A stretch of DNA of 64,000 nucleotides from the NCBI GenBank assembly GCA_963281155.1, contig CAUJLY010000001.1:4650001-4714000 (forward strand), given 5' to 3'. The stretch's first letter is position 1. Each line of letters starts with the position of its first letter. Shown here piece by piece: positions 1-10,090 of this stretch. This stretch comes from Rhabditophanes sp. KR3021 (Eukaryota; Nematoda; Chromadorea; Rhabditida; Alloionematidae). The position numbers and the translations under genes are program-made. Under the pieces are notes generated by a model. It saw only the letters and a list, made by a program, of their open reading frames with translations. It was not told the DNA's origin and did no database searches.

Positions 1-671
1 TCTGTTGTTGAAGTTCAAGGCAGAATTCTTGATTGGTTCGAGCTCGTATACTTGATTTTTCCGTTGAGTATACTTTTGAGATAGAGCTCTATCAATCGAA
101 GGAGGTCCAATTACTCGGATAGAACGAATATGGGTATCTCTTCCATTTTGATGGTTGTGAATTACTTGGATGTTCAGCATAAATGATTTCAGTGCCATAC
201 GAGTTTTTTCGTTCCTTAAGTCAACAATTTGCCACCCAATTGGTTCACTTAAGACTAATATATGCTGATCGTGAACATCCTGGCTATTTGTCCCAGATTG
301 AATCATAATTCTGAAAGAGTAAGATCATAAGTAGGCATTTGTGTCATGCAAACTTACTTTGAGGGTGTGTAAGATTCATCTGTTTTAAAGTCCAAGTAAA
401 ACATCACAAAGCAAACCTCCGTTAACTTCTGGAATTCAATTGAAATTCGATGGGGTTGCTGGCCATCACTTTGCCAATACATATCTACTTGTTCATCCAG
501 AAGTTGATTTATTCCGAAACCATCTTTGCATGAAGACAAGGACCAGATAGCTTCGTCTGATATGTTTTTGACATCAGTGGCATCACTTGGAATGTATTTT
601 CTCCATGAGGGATCAGTATTTGATTGGCAAGTAATAGCTGAGGAAGGAGCACCATCTTCGTCATCCAACAT
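1..671 (-). CDS. apc-10: Anaphase-promoting complex subunit 10 (APC10/DOC1), 3' end beyond window
   Basis: DOC-domain substrate-recognition subunit of the anaphase-promoting complex, the ubiquitin ligase that drives mitotic exit. The exons read 671..358 and 310..1, joined by a 47-bp GT-AG intron (357..311). The family core is plain: WSLSSCKDGFGINQL, YWQSDGQQPH, DESYTPSK then, across the intron, IMIQ, and later HNHQNGRDTHIRSIRV. The start at 671 (MLDDEDGAPSS) is preferred over an upstream in-frame ATG at 716, because a splice-type acceptor (attccag) ends 9 bp upstream and would remove that ATG. The frame stays open past the usual C-terminal IR region and leaves the window, so the tail looks longer than in human APC10. 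The family assignment is firm; the C-terminus is not seen. Confidence 0.93.
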
Positions 672-1031
672 TGTTATTATCTGGAATGGTATTAACTTTA
701 TAATTAAAATAAACAAGATTAAGATAAGAGGCTTTGCATAAACAAATTGGCCATAATATTACGTGGTAAAGAATAATTTAAAATTTATTATTAATGCATT
801 TGAAAATATCACTTTCAAATGTTTTGATGAATAATATGAGGAATGTTTAGATTTATATATAGTTCAAATATTATGATTGCTAAGTCAGAGACCTCGTAAT
901 ATAAATTGAAATAATTAAGAAACGATGGAATGAATATTATTAATAAGTATCACATTCAAAAAGCAATATTATTCAGCGCAGTACAGATAATAAATAGAAA
1001 ATAAGATTGACAGTAGACTTCCATATGTAAC
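672..1031. other. Intergenic, APC10 to cofilin A
   Basis: AT-rich spacer of about 360 bp between two minus-strand genes. It holds the short 5' leader of APC10 and the 3' flank of the first cofilin gene. I see no ORF, repeat or RNA signal in it. Confidence 0.5.
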
Positions 1032-1526
1032 TTAGTTGTCTCTGTATTTTTCACTGATCTTGTTCAAAAGCTCTTTGTGAGAGATTTCGGATTCATCAGA
1101 AACTTGGAATTGAAGGATCTTGGATGTTCCTAGGGAAGCTTTGATAGCTGAGGCAGTAGAGGCGTACACCATCTTCTTCTTGATTGAAGCGCCATCGGGG
1201 CACAGTTGGATGAAGACGATTTTGTCCATCTTGGAGATTCCAGCACCAGGACGGTTGCAGGTAAATTTGAAGTCAAAGACGGCGTAGCGGCAATCTTGGA
1301 AGCCATCGGTACGATCTTTAAGATCCTTAATAAAATGTTCGTATGAGACTTTGGAGTTGTCGTCGTAGTCGTCAGCGTTTCCACAAGTTTCGGGGCTAAC
1401 CATTGTTTCAACAACTACTTCCTTGTCTTCGATTTTGTAGATAATGTAGCGTAGGGTCCTTTTTCCCTCAGACAATTGCTGGAAAGCATTTTGACATTCA
1501 GCATTAACCAATACTCCAGAAGCCAT
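1032..1526 (-). CDS. unc-60: Cofilin / actin depolymerising factor, copy A
   Basis: Actin-filament severing and depolymerising protein of 164 residues, in one coding exon. Landmarks are an N-terminal MASGVLVN, the actin-binding region CPDGASIKKKMVYASTASAI, and LQFQVSDESEISHKELL near the C-terminus. It most resembles the C. elegans UNC-60A isoform. The frame is open to 1571, but an acceptor (tttacag) ends at 1535, 8 bp before the ATG at 1526, so the upstream residues are leader, consistent with trans-splicing or a 5'UTR intron. It is paired with copy B at 10091: the two proteins differ at only two positions (E8/D8 and I/L near the C-terminus), and about 406 bp of the coding sequence are identical including every third codon position. 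Confidence 0.94.
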   Translation of the reverse strand: MASGVLVNAECQNAFQQLSEGKRTLRYIIYKIEDKEVVVETMVSPETCGNADDYDDNSKVSYEHFIKDLKDRTDGFQDCRYAVFDFKFTCNRPGAGISKMDKIVFIQLCPDGASIKKKMVYASTASAIKASLGTSKILQFQVSDESEISHKELLNKISEKYRDN

Positions 1527-1536
1527 ATTAAAGTCT

Positions 1537-2834
1537 GTAAATAAAACAAATTGTACGTCAAATATTACCAAATAACCAAAAACAATGTTCGTTGAATCGA
1601 TAAGTACTACGTGATTAATAATACAATAATTGATATAAAATAAAAATAATCCCTGAATAATGTTGTTTATTCGCTGAAAGGCATGACAAAATACTCAAAC
1701 TACATCATTATTATCATCTTGCAATGGAAGAGTTGGCGATGTAAAAAATATTTTAAAAGTAGAGTCTACAAAAGTACCATTAAAGTTAGATCAAATTAAG
1801 ATGATTAACTTATTTAGTAGACTTTTTGTAATCCAAAACGAACGGGAGTTAAAAAACGATTTAAAGTATGATATTGTGTTAAAATATAAAATCTTTTAAA
1901 TGATAATTCAGTTGCTTAGATATTTATCATCAAATTGAGCAAAAAATGTTGAATGCTATACTTTCCATCTTAAGTAAAAGTCTTAGCACGAATATTTTTT
2001 ACAATTGGAATGAAGTTGCTTCTATACAAAAAGTAAGGGCAACAGACGTATTTGGTGGTCTTTTTTAATTTGCGCTACAAATAATGTCTTATTAATTATG
2101 TCTGAAGTACTGAAAGGGTCATCATCTAAAGGAACAAAAAGTACGGCCAAAACGACGAAGAACGTCAGAGAATGATTCAAGTCAACAGAAGGAACCAGTT
2201 AATATTTTTGGCAATTGTAAAAGTAAAATGGATATGGAAGAAATGATTTCACGATTAAAATCACAGAATGAAATCAATTCACCATCTATACAACATTCTA
2301 AGTCGCAAGTTGGAATTGAATCACAGTTAGTAAAGATGCTAAACTTCACAGAGGTAGATAAGATGCCAGGGTCAGATATAATGACAAAGTTAGACAAGAA
2401 ACCTAAATCAACCCAAATCAGAAAAGATACGGGAGTTGAAAGGAAAGCCGAAACGTGAAAAGAAATTGGAGTTGGAAATAAAATAAAATTCAGAAGAAAA
2501 TATAGTTATGAGAGGAATTGAGCCAGGAACTGAAAAAAGAGAAGCTCAAATCAGAAAAGAAGTGGAGTTGGAGAAAGTAAAGCTAGGCATAGAAAAAAAC
2601 TAGAGTTGGGGGATGCTAAGCCGAAATCGAAAATGGATGGAAAATTAGTGGTAAAGCCAAGTGCACAAAATGGTCATGAAGTTATAATGTGTCGGATACG
2701 CCCATGATAATAGCATGTCCTTTCCTTGTATCTCCATACCACTATTATCTCTTACACCGATTGCATATGTTATTGTGTTATTTTATAATGTAATAAAGTT
2801 AGTTCCCTATATTCTATTTATTCTATTCCACATA
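1537..2834. other. Intergenic with a degraded lysine-rich coding-like tract
   Basis: No intact gene. From about 2101 to 2700 (+) there are pieces of a highly charged, Lys/Glu-rich reading frame broken by frameshifts and stops. A start at 2101 runs to a TGA near 2174. Another frame through 2228..2458 encodes 76 residues beginning MDMEEMISRLKSQNEIN. A third piece near 2513-2600 repeats motifs such as AQIRKEVELEK. This could be eroded upstream exons of the BTB-like gene or an independent pseudogene; I do not recognise it. Confidence 0.35.
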
Positions 2835-3633
2835 ATGATCTCAAATGATGATAAAAAAACAATTATTTTAACAAAGCCAAAAAGAGTGTAAGTTGAAGGT
2901 CTAAAAATTAATTGTAGTGATTTTTAGGAGGAAGTTAAAACAAACCATATTAGACATACCTACTTTTGACAAAAAGTTAAATACATTTGATACAAATCTA
3001 AAAAAATGCATTTGCCCATACTCAAGTAAACATACCCTTCAGAAAGTAATCTCACTGTTCAGTGACAAACCTAAAATAGAGTTGATGGATGATAATGCGA
3101 ACAAAGAATTTTGGAGTTCAAATCCTTTGATGGAAATGACAAAGTATTCTCACTTAGACCAATTAAGCAGGGATTTGGAACGAATGCGGTTAAGATTTAA
3201 AGGTGACGGAGATCTAATTGTACACACGGCATCTGGAGTACTTTATTGGGATAGAAAGATTGTTGAAATAAGGACTATTGGCCTAGTTAAAAAAGATGAA
3301 GATTCAATCGACTTATCAACCTACTCTAAGGAAGCTGTCCTAGCATTCGAGACTTATATTTATTCAGCTGATCTTCGTCATTGTTCAATTTATATGGAAG
3401 ATTTATTGAAATTAGCAACCAAGTATGGCCCAAATCAATTAAGAGTTTATTTGGAAAAAGATAATGTACTTTCAAATGAAGATGTTTCAAAGTTTACTTA
3501 TTCAAGAAGTGAACATCCACAAAATAAAGAATACGGAGAAGCGCCTAAAAAAATTATTTGCAAAGAAACGTCATTTGATGAAACCCAACTAGACTACAAT
3601 TCTTTTTATTTTGAAAATGACACAATGATGTAA
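2835..3633 (+). CDS. BTB/POZ-like protein
   Basis: Predicted 252-residue protein from two exons, 2835..2887 and 2928..3633, joined by a 40-bp GT-AG intron (gtaagt...tttttag). The join gives KPKRV then RKLKQT in frame. The middle (about residues 150-195) reads like the second half of a BTB fold: DLSTYSKEAVLAFETYIYSA followed by MEDLLKLATKYGPNQLRVYL, matching the usual pattern of a variable Y/YTG segment and LLxLAxKYG. BTB proteins commonly act as cullin-3 adaptors or homodimerising transcription factors, but no MATH, Kelch or zinc-finger partner is visible, so no role is assigned. The first half of the protein is not recognised. An apparent GTG start at 2917 lies inside the intron. Confidence 0.6.
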
Positions 3634-3821
3634 GAAAAAATATGTCATTTAATATTCTTTAAAACCACCTCTTTTATTTACCAAAAGTATGTTTTTTGGA
3701 ATTTCTTGAGGTTTAATAATTTTTTGTCCAAATAAAGATATGGATTAAAATATTCTTTGTTGGTCAAAAGGATTTATTTAAATAAACAAAATATACACTA
3801 ATACATATTATACTACTTTAA

Positions 3822-4655
3822 TTAACCAATAAGAGATGGGTTGGCTTTGTTGGACATTAAACGATCCATGATTTTGTCACGATCTACTAGGAACAAATTA
3901 GCAGTAGGTACTACATGCCCGTAATTCAAAACTCTGTCGGCCATGTAATTCAAATATTTCATATGGAAAGGAAATCTTTCACTGGGGTCTGACAAAGTTA
4001 GTGGGAAATCAAAGTTATTTTGGAATACACCATTTCCGTTTCCTTTAAGGAATTGTCTGAAATCAAAGTCAAATAATTCATTCACACCAACTATTGGTAA
4101 ATCCGCATTAATGCCAAATTCTTTGATTTTTTTCAAGTCGAATTCAGCGCCTATTTAGTGTGATTAAATTGATATTACAAATAAATTTACCGATCATAAA
4201 TGAATTAACAAAAGGCTGATAACCGCCATCAGATTTATCTAGATTAACATCTGCGTATTGGTCAAAATTTTTGCGAACATTCAAGCCATAGTTATTAACA
4301 CCTTGGACGGCATAACCCGCTGACCACGAATCAGTTAAATCTTCGTTATAAACAGCTCCAACGGCTTGTGTAAACGGATTAAAAGATGATTTTCCACTGA
4401 ATTCCGCTCGTTGGCCTGAATATATGTTAAAAGATTTGAATAAATTTAATTACCGCCTAAATGTACTGCAGGAACTGGTTGAGGTCGATTGTGACTTGCC
4501 TTATCACCTGCTATATAAAGGCCAGGAACAAAGGGTCCCGTTCTTTCATCAGCAACACCAGTAGGCATAGATAGTAGCCCTAATCCTCGAGGTCTATTTC
4601 TATATTGGCACATACAATAAAGTGGAAATAATATTAATAAATATCCTAAAATCAT
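3822..4655 (-). CDS. Secreted protein of unknown function
   Basis: Three exons, 4655..4454, 4415..4191 and 4150..3822, joined by 38- and 40-bp GT-AG introns, give 251 residues with no internal stop. The N-terminus MILGYLLILFPLYCMC is a signal peptide, and no other membrane segment follows. The mature part has no cysteine pattern or domain I recognise. It is rich in Asn, Phe and Asp, with stretches such as VNELFDFDFRQFLKGNGNG and RVLNYGHVVPTANLFLVDRD. It lies head-to-tail with another secreted, Asn-rich protein (4847..6010), so the two may share expression in a secretory tissue; that is inference only. Confidence 0.72.
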
Positions 4656-4846
4656 AATTATGACTGCCTGACCTTCTTTTTTCCATTTTATATTACTTTA
4701 AATGGCACAAAAAATATTTATATAAAAGGTAATATAGGTTGTATAAATTTATTGTTTATAATTAATGGGATTAATTATATTGAAAAATAATCATAATACG
4801 TATTTACGGTTATTATTAATTTGTTGAATAAAAAAGGGTCGGAGAA

Positions 4847-6010
4847 TTAGTTATATTCATAATCTTGATTTCTATTACGATAGTTTATTGGTCCAAAGCG
4901 ATTGTTTAAATCATTTGGTAGAATTGCTCCCTGGAAATCATTTAAATTTGCGTCACTTTCTTGATTTCCTTGTTGGAAATTATTGGAATTTGTGTTACTT
5001 CTTTGGTTTGATCGTTGAAAATCGTCAAAATTAGTGTTTGGTGTATTCGATTCAACGTTTTCATTATTTTGATTTCTAAAATTATTAGAAGATCCTTGAT
5101 TGTTTCTGAAATTATTTGAGGAATCTTGATTGTTTCTCAAATTGTTTGAATAACTTTGGCTACTTCCATTAATATTAAATCTTTGTTTGTTTCCGAAATT
5201 ATTGGAAGATTCATGATTATTTCCAGTATTAATAGAGGCTCTAGTATTTCTCGCATTACTTGATTCTTGGTTGTTTCCAAAATCACTAGATCCTTGATTA
5301 TATCTGTTATTGCTTGATTCCTGATTATTTCTGTTATTGCTTGATCCCTGATTATTCCTGTAATTATTTAACTCTTGATTCTTTCTATTACTACTCGAGC
5401 CTTGATTATTTCTGTTATTATTTAATTCTTGATTGTTTCCGAAGTTACCTGATCCTTGAGTGTTTCTTGTATTACTCGAGCCTTGATTGTTTCTAGAGTT
5501 ATTACTAGAACCCTGATTATTTCTGTTGTTATTTAACTCTTGGTTGTTTCTTCCAAAATTACTTGAACCGTCATTGCTTCTAGAATTATTATTTCTGTTA
5601 TTATTTGATCCTTGATTGTTTCTGAAGTTATTTGGCAATTCTTGGTTGTTTCGGGAATTGGCATAGTCTTGATAGTTGTCAAAGCTCGTTTCAGCATTTA
5701 GATTACCTGACGATGATCCTCTATTGCTACCATTTCTATTTGATCCTTGGTTATTTCTAGAATTACCGACGAATCCTTGATTGCTATTAATATTTGGTCC
5801 GGCGTTTTGGTTGCTTGTGGAGTTGTTACGATTTCCCAGATTTGATTGCACATTTTGAACTCTCGATCTGCTTTTTTGATTGCCATCATTAGACGATCTA
5901 ATATCATCATCGGCAATAGAACTATCACTATCCTGCTTAACACTTTTTTGAGGTTTAGATGAAGTTAATTGAAGTAGCAAAATGGATAGTATAATAATCG
6001 AATATTTCAT
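4847..6010 (-). CDS. Secreted asparagine-rich repeat protein
   Basis: Single-exon frame of 387 residues with a clear signal peptide (MKYSIIILSILLLQLTSS) and then low-complexity sequence for nearly the whole length. The core, about residues 60-330, is an irregular array of an 8-10 residue unit of the type RNNQGSSNN, with variants RNNQELNN and GNNQESSN. The C-terminus changes to NFDDFQRSNQ-type and ends NRNQDYEYN. Such Asn/Gln/Ser arrays form extended or gel-like secreted material, for example cuticle, mucin-like coat, silk or egg-associated proteins; which applies here is unknown. The repeats are decayed at DNA level, so expansion is not recent. Unsplit and intact, it is probably a real gene. 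Confidence 0.75.
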   Translation of the reverse strand: MKYSIIILSILLLQLTSSKPQKSVKQDSDSSIADDDIRSSNDGNQKSRSRVQNVQSNLGNRNNSTSNQNAGPNINSNQGFVGNSRNNQGSNRNGSNRGSSSGNLNAETSFDNYQDYANSRNNQELPNNFRNNQGSNNNRNNNSRSNDGSSNFGRNNQELNNNRNNQGSSNNSRNNQGSSNTRNTQGSGNFGNNQELNNNRNNQGSSSNRKNQELNNYRNNQGSSNNRNNQESSNNRYNQGSSDFGNNQESSNARNTRASINTGNNHESSNNFGNKQRFNINGSSQSYSNNLRNNQDSSNNFRNNQGSSNNFRNQNNENVESNTPNTNFDDFQRSNQRSNTNSNNFQQGNQESDANLNDFQGAILPNDLNNRFGPINYRNRNQDYEYN

Positions 6011-6723
6011 AGTTTTTTAGTATGATAATTAGCTTGAATAATTTTTCTTTTATATAAAAAAAGTTGCTCCATATTACTAATCAAGTTGCTAATAGGATTT
6101 ACTGTCCCGAATTGATCAGCTTCCTAAATAAACAATTGCATTTGGTAATGCTAAAATGTAATAATTATACACAAATGCTATTTGACATCATTCATATTTG
6201 ACTTGAGCCGTATAAAAACTATATGTTGATCTATAATTTTACAAATTATTTATTTATTATTCATGCGTTAAAATGACTCAACCATGGATCTATTTACTTA
6301 AAGCAGATGTAATTTTACAATTCCATTAAATGCCGTCATACAAATATATGAATAATATCTATACTTTATACAAATCGGTGCGTCATGGTTCAAAATTAGT
6401 TAATGAAAAGCTGAATTCTGCCTCAATTATTTAATTCATTCTCTCCTGTTTATGTCCAAAATTCTTTAAATAAATCCATCAGAATGGGGAAGTAAAAATA
6501 CTGTCCGTCAAGGTAATAAAAAATAACTAATTGGCTCATTAAAATAAATATTCCGACCTGATTTTGTTATCTTTTTAAAGGAATTTTAATATCAGAAATC
6601 AAAACTTAACAAACAGTGATGCAAATTTAAATATTTGGAATTCAAATTTTTCTCGGTATTTAATATGTTTAATAAGTGAAAAGGAATATAATTTAACGTC
6701 ATTCACTATTCGATCAAGTAAAC
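6011..6723. other. Divergent intergenic region
   Basis: About 710 bp between the start of the Asn-rich secreted gene (-) and the start of the orphan gene (+), so it should hold both promoters. It is AT-rich and I see no distinct motif, repeat or ORF. Confidence 0.4.
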
Positions 6724-7905
6724 ATGGCGACTTCTGCGTACTTAGGGATTGGTATGCAACCATTAAACAAAGCCTCCGACTCCAATGTCAGCAACAAGAA
6801 CATACCTACTTTAAACTCAAGCACCTATTGTGGCGGAGCTGCTGCTGGTTTCGGATTTAGCAATAACACCAGTGTATACATTCCATTGGCTAATGAAGTG
6901 TCCAGAAACAACAATGATGATGGCCACTTTATGCCTTCTGTACCAGTTCCTGCTGTCATTTCTGGAAATATCATGGGAACTCCCGAACATATTGTAACAA
7001 AGGTCGTTAAACAACCTGCTGTTGTTGCCCAGACGGAACAAGTAAAAAACAAAGTGATAGAAAAGGAAGTTTCAATTCCCGTCTCTGAAATAAAGAAAGA
7101 CAACTCAAAAAACAAAAGTCTTGTAGGTGATCCATCAATCGTTAAATCTGCCACTGATGTCTCGAATGTTAGGAGCGCCAATGAAAAACAAAACTTTGTC
7201 GTTAAATCTGCTACTAAATCTGACGACAAACCAGTAAATATCGGAAGAGATCTAATTATTGGTGGACCCCTTAACAAAGAGTTTAACGAAGATGCTGGGA
7301 AAGGAAATAAAAAAACAGGTGATTTGCACAATATCTCCAAACTAGTCAAACCTTTAATTATGGATAACAAGTCATTGAATGATGGTAAAAACAATCCTCC
7401 AATGTTGTCTGGAAGAAGTGCGGTAGTTAAGAAAAATGAAGCGCTTAAGAGGGCTGGAAAACCTGAACCTGGAGGAAATTCGGATAAAGTTGGGGATTTT
7501 CTATTCCAAGACAATCACTACACACTTGTAGGAGAACTTCCAGAAGATCCAAATGATCCTAGTCAACCTCAAAGTGGAAAAACTCCAACAGTCCAACTTG
7601 CTAAGAAGACTGCCACATCTCTTTCCGGAGACAATATTCCTTCTATTAACGCTAAAACAGCTATGCAAGTTGTCCCTCCTGTAGTTACTTCTAAAGCCGC
7701 TTCAGCTTCAAAACGCAATCCTTCTATAAAGAAAAAGAACGAAGCCAAGACCTTGACCCTTGGCATTGCTACGCCTGGCGGCAAATCTGTTGCCCTGAAG
7801 AAAACCTTGCCTAAGATAGGAAAGAAGAAAATGAAGAAAAAGAAGTCAAACGATGATGAGGAAATAAATATGGTTATTAATGTAGTTGTTGAGGATAGTG
7901 AATAA
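6724..7905 (+). CDS. Orphan basic, low-complexity protein
   Basis: Single open exon encoding 393 residues, not recognised. The N-terminal 90 residues are Asn/Ser/Gly-rich and hydrophobic in patches (GGAAAGFGFSNNTSVYIPLA). The middle is Lys/Val/Ser-rich with a near-duplicated motif IVKSATDVSNVRSA and FVVKSATKSDD. The C-terminus is strongly basic (KIGKKKMKKKKSNDDEE) and looks like a nuclear localisation signal, followed by a short hydrophobic-acidic tail INMVINVVVEDSE. It has no signal peptide or membrane segment. It converges with the kinase gene 120 bp downstream. A 229-residue open frame lies on the opposite strand (6825..7514), but this one has the better start and composition. Nuclear disordered protein is an inference. 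Confidence 0.65.
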   Translation: MATSAYLGIGMQPLNKASDSNVSNKNIPTLNSSTYCGGAAAGFGFSNNTSVYIPLANEVSRNNNDDGHFMPSVPVPAVISGNIMGTPEHIVTKVVKQPAVVAQTEQVKNKVIEKEVSIPVSEIKKDNSKNKSLVGDPSIVKSATDVSNVRSANEKQNFVVKSATKSDDKPVNIGRDLIIGGPLNKEFNEDAGKGNKKTGDLHNISKLVKPLIMDNKSLNDGKNNPPMLSGRSAVVKKNEALKRAGKPEPGGNSDKVGDFLFQDNHYTLVGELPEDPNDPSQPQSGKTPTVQLAKKTATSLSGDNIPSINAKTAMQVVPPVVTSKAASASKRNPSIKKKNEAKTLTLGIATPGGKSVALKKTLPKIGKKKMKKKKSNDDEEINMVINVVVEDSE

Positions 7906-8025
7906 AATTTTATTTTAACCAACACAACAAGACAATTTATGACGTTTAACATATTAAAAAATGCCTGATTGCCATAATGAAATTAATTTAAAATATTGTG
8001 TCTTTATTATATTTGTATTTTTTAA

Positions 8026-9006
8026 TTATGCGCTCTCCTTTAATTCTTCGAAATATCTATCATTGAGTATTTCCTTGCCCGTCATTCTTTTATCGTTTTC
8101 AAAGACTAGTATTCTTTTAATTAGATCAAGTCCTTTAATTTCTAATTTAAAGGCTAATCGCGTGACTAAATGTGGAATATTCTTCATTCCGTAATACATT
8201 TCGGCAATAGATGCATGCAAATATGGTGAATTGATCAGTTGAGGGCGCTTAGGAGGTCCTATGGCAAGAAATATCTTTGCTAGTACGTGTTTTGAAGTTC
8301 TAGCTTTGAACAGAGGACTTTTGTTTGCCATTTCACCGAAAATACACCCTAATCCCCAGCAATCAACACTTTCATTTAATTTTGTAACTTTGCCAAGTAA
8401 AATTTCCGGAGGGCGGTTGTATTCCGTCATTATCTTTAAATACATGTAATTTAATTAACTATTAAAAAGAATACAAATTACCATCGCTTCATTTGCTCTA
8501 AATCCTTTGTTGATTTTTCTTGCACATCCAAAGTCGCTAATTTTCAGGTTCCTACTCTCATTTATCATAATATTTTTTGTGCTTAAATCACAATGAATAA
8601 TCCCCTTACTATGTATGTATTTTACACCTTTTACAATTTGGTAAAAACAGCTTTTGAGATGACTATTAGTAAATGTATCCGTCGTCAGCATCTTGATGTA
8701 ACTGTTTAGACTTGTCCACATTAGTTCAAAAATTAAGTAAATTCCATCATCATAACGCGCTATATTATGGAGTATCACTACATTTTCATGACTAAAACTC
8801 TGTAGTATTGAAATTTCGTGTAATAATTCAACAGGAAAGGAATTGTACTGTAAAGATGAGTTATACTTTGAGTACTCTATAACTTTAACGGCCACTTCTT
8901 TCTCACCCAATCTATCTTTTGCACGAAAAACTTTTCCAAATGATCCTTCCGCAATAAGTGATATAAATTTGTAATCACAAACCTTAACTATAAATGTGTC
9001 CGTCAT
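8026..9006 (-). CDS. CDK-like (CMGC) protein kinase with HCD catalytic loop
   Basis: Two exons, 9006..8482 and 8433..8026, with a 48-bp GT-AG intron, give 310 residues: a bare kinase domain. Visible motifs in order are the glycine loop AEGSFGKV, VAVKVIE with the catalytic Lys, an alpha-C Glu in ELLHEI, the catalytic loop IHCDLSTKNIM, DFGCAR, then TEYNRPPEILLG and DCWGLGCIFGEM, typical of CDKs. The HRD arginine is Cys, and the first glycine of the loop is Ala. Kinases lacking that Arg usually do not need activation-loop phosphorylation. The Asp, Lys and Asn needed for catalysis remain, so it may be active. The exact CDK subgroup is unclear. An acceptor-like attacag lies about 20 bp before the start codon. 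Confidence 0.88.
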
Positions 9007-10090
9007 TTAAAAATCAAATTATATTCTGTATTCTAATTGGCTTTTTTAAATGTTTTTAAGCAAAGAAGCGACATTCCAAACATAGTAAGGAATTTCGCTT
9101 TGAATTGTTTATTAAATGTGGTAATCACTCCTAATGTATATACATTGGGCTATGATAATTAAAACTCCACGTTTAGGCTTTTTATCGGTTACATACGTTT
9201 TGCTGTTTAATATTAGAACTCGGATGGCTGGATAATCACTGAAGTCCAGAGTGCTTTGAAAACTGGGTGATAATGAAAGCCTTGATACATCACCTGAATT
9301 GAAAGAAGTGATTATATTTACAACTCGAGATGAGACTCATCGTCGAGAACTTTTTAAGAATAGCAATACGGCTATCAAAAGAAATGAAGTTACCATTTAA
9401 GATTTATCTGATGGTAAAATATTATTCGAAATTTGTAGAGTTCTTAATTCAACCGAATTTATTCAAAACTTCAACTTAATGGAGACAATGTCTTCAATTT
9501 TTTGTTATGTTTAAGTGAAAAAATGATGTCTAGTTTCCAAATATAGTACGAAATGCTTCTGAAGAGGAGATTGAAAGATAGTGCCTAATAATTTAATACC
9601 AAATGATAAGCGATTGTTACGCTTCTAACTTGGATTATTCGATGAACGCTTTATTTTTTGCACTTCGTTCGGCTAAATAATATTAACTTTATTATTTATA
9701 AAGACAAAATTTGATTAAAATGTGTTGATGGATAAAATAATGATAATTATAAGATGGTAAAGCAAAAATGCTGACAAGGACAACATTCCCGTAGTTTAAA
9801 GTGAAAATTCAAAATCATTTAAGGAATTTATATAAAGCACCGAGAACAGCAGGTGCTTCAAAACAGACAATATTTTTTCAAAGAATAGCAAATTAAAGAT
9901 AATTCATAATAAGGTAATTGAAAAAAAATGATTTGCTAGTAATGTCATTTAATAATCATCATTCAAATAAGTTCGACAGCATTCAAAGGAAATATTATTC
10001 TGTTTAATAAAAAATGGTTTTGGAATTGGATGCGAGAAATAAATATAATTAAGAAGTATTGTTAAGATCTCGTTGATAATCCCGCTCCAC
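9007..10090. other. Intergenic between kinase and cofilin B
   Basis: About 1.1 kb without an intact gene. The only coding-like signal is the broken frame annotated separately at 9210-9516. The remainder is AT-rich with no repeat or RNA signal that I can see. Confidence 0.4.
9210..9516 (+). pseudogene. Degraded coding fragment, family unknown
   Basis: Two reading frames that look like one broken gene. The first encodes NSDGWIITEVQSALKTG and ends at TGA. After a 1-bp shift, the next frame (from about 9263) encodes LKEVIIFTTRDETHRRELFK and NTAIKRNEVTI, then an in-frame TAA (9398..9400), then continues DLSDGKILFEICRVLNSTEF up to a TAA near 9516. Amino-acid composition is normal and globular, unlike random AT-rich sequence, which is why I record it. 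No family was recognised, and no flanking terminal repeats or poly-A were seen. Confidence 0.4.

Noticed and set aside
1130..1414. 94-residue frame in cofilin A, with an identical twin at 10189..10473
   Set aside because: A shadow in another frame of the cofilin coding sequence; its conservation between copies only reflects the identical DNA tract.
2917..2927. GTG start for the BTB-like ORF
   Set aside because: Lies in a T-rich stretch ending in AG; an upstream ATG exon at 2835 splices to 2928 in frame.
5314..5943. ORFs on other frames of the Asn-rich gene
   Set aside because: Repetitive DNA leaves all frames open by chance; only the minus-strand frame has a signal peptide and a consistent repeat unit.
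6825..7514. 229-residue open frame on the minus strand within the orphan gene
   Set aside because: It mirrors the plus-strand coding sequence, is hydrophobic-serine in composition as expected from an antisense shadow, and has no good start context; the plus frame is longer and ends in a plausible basic tail.
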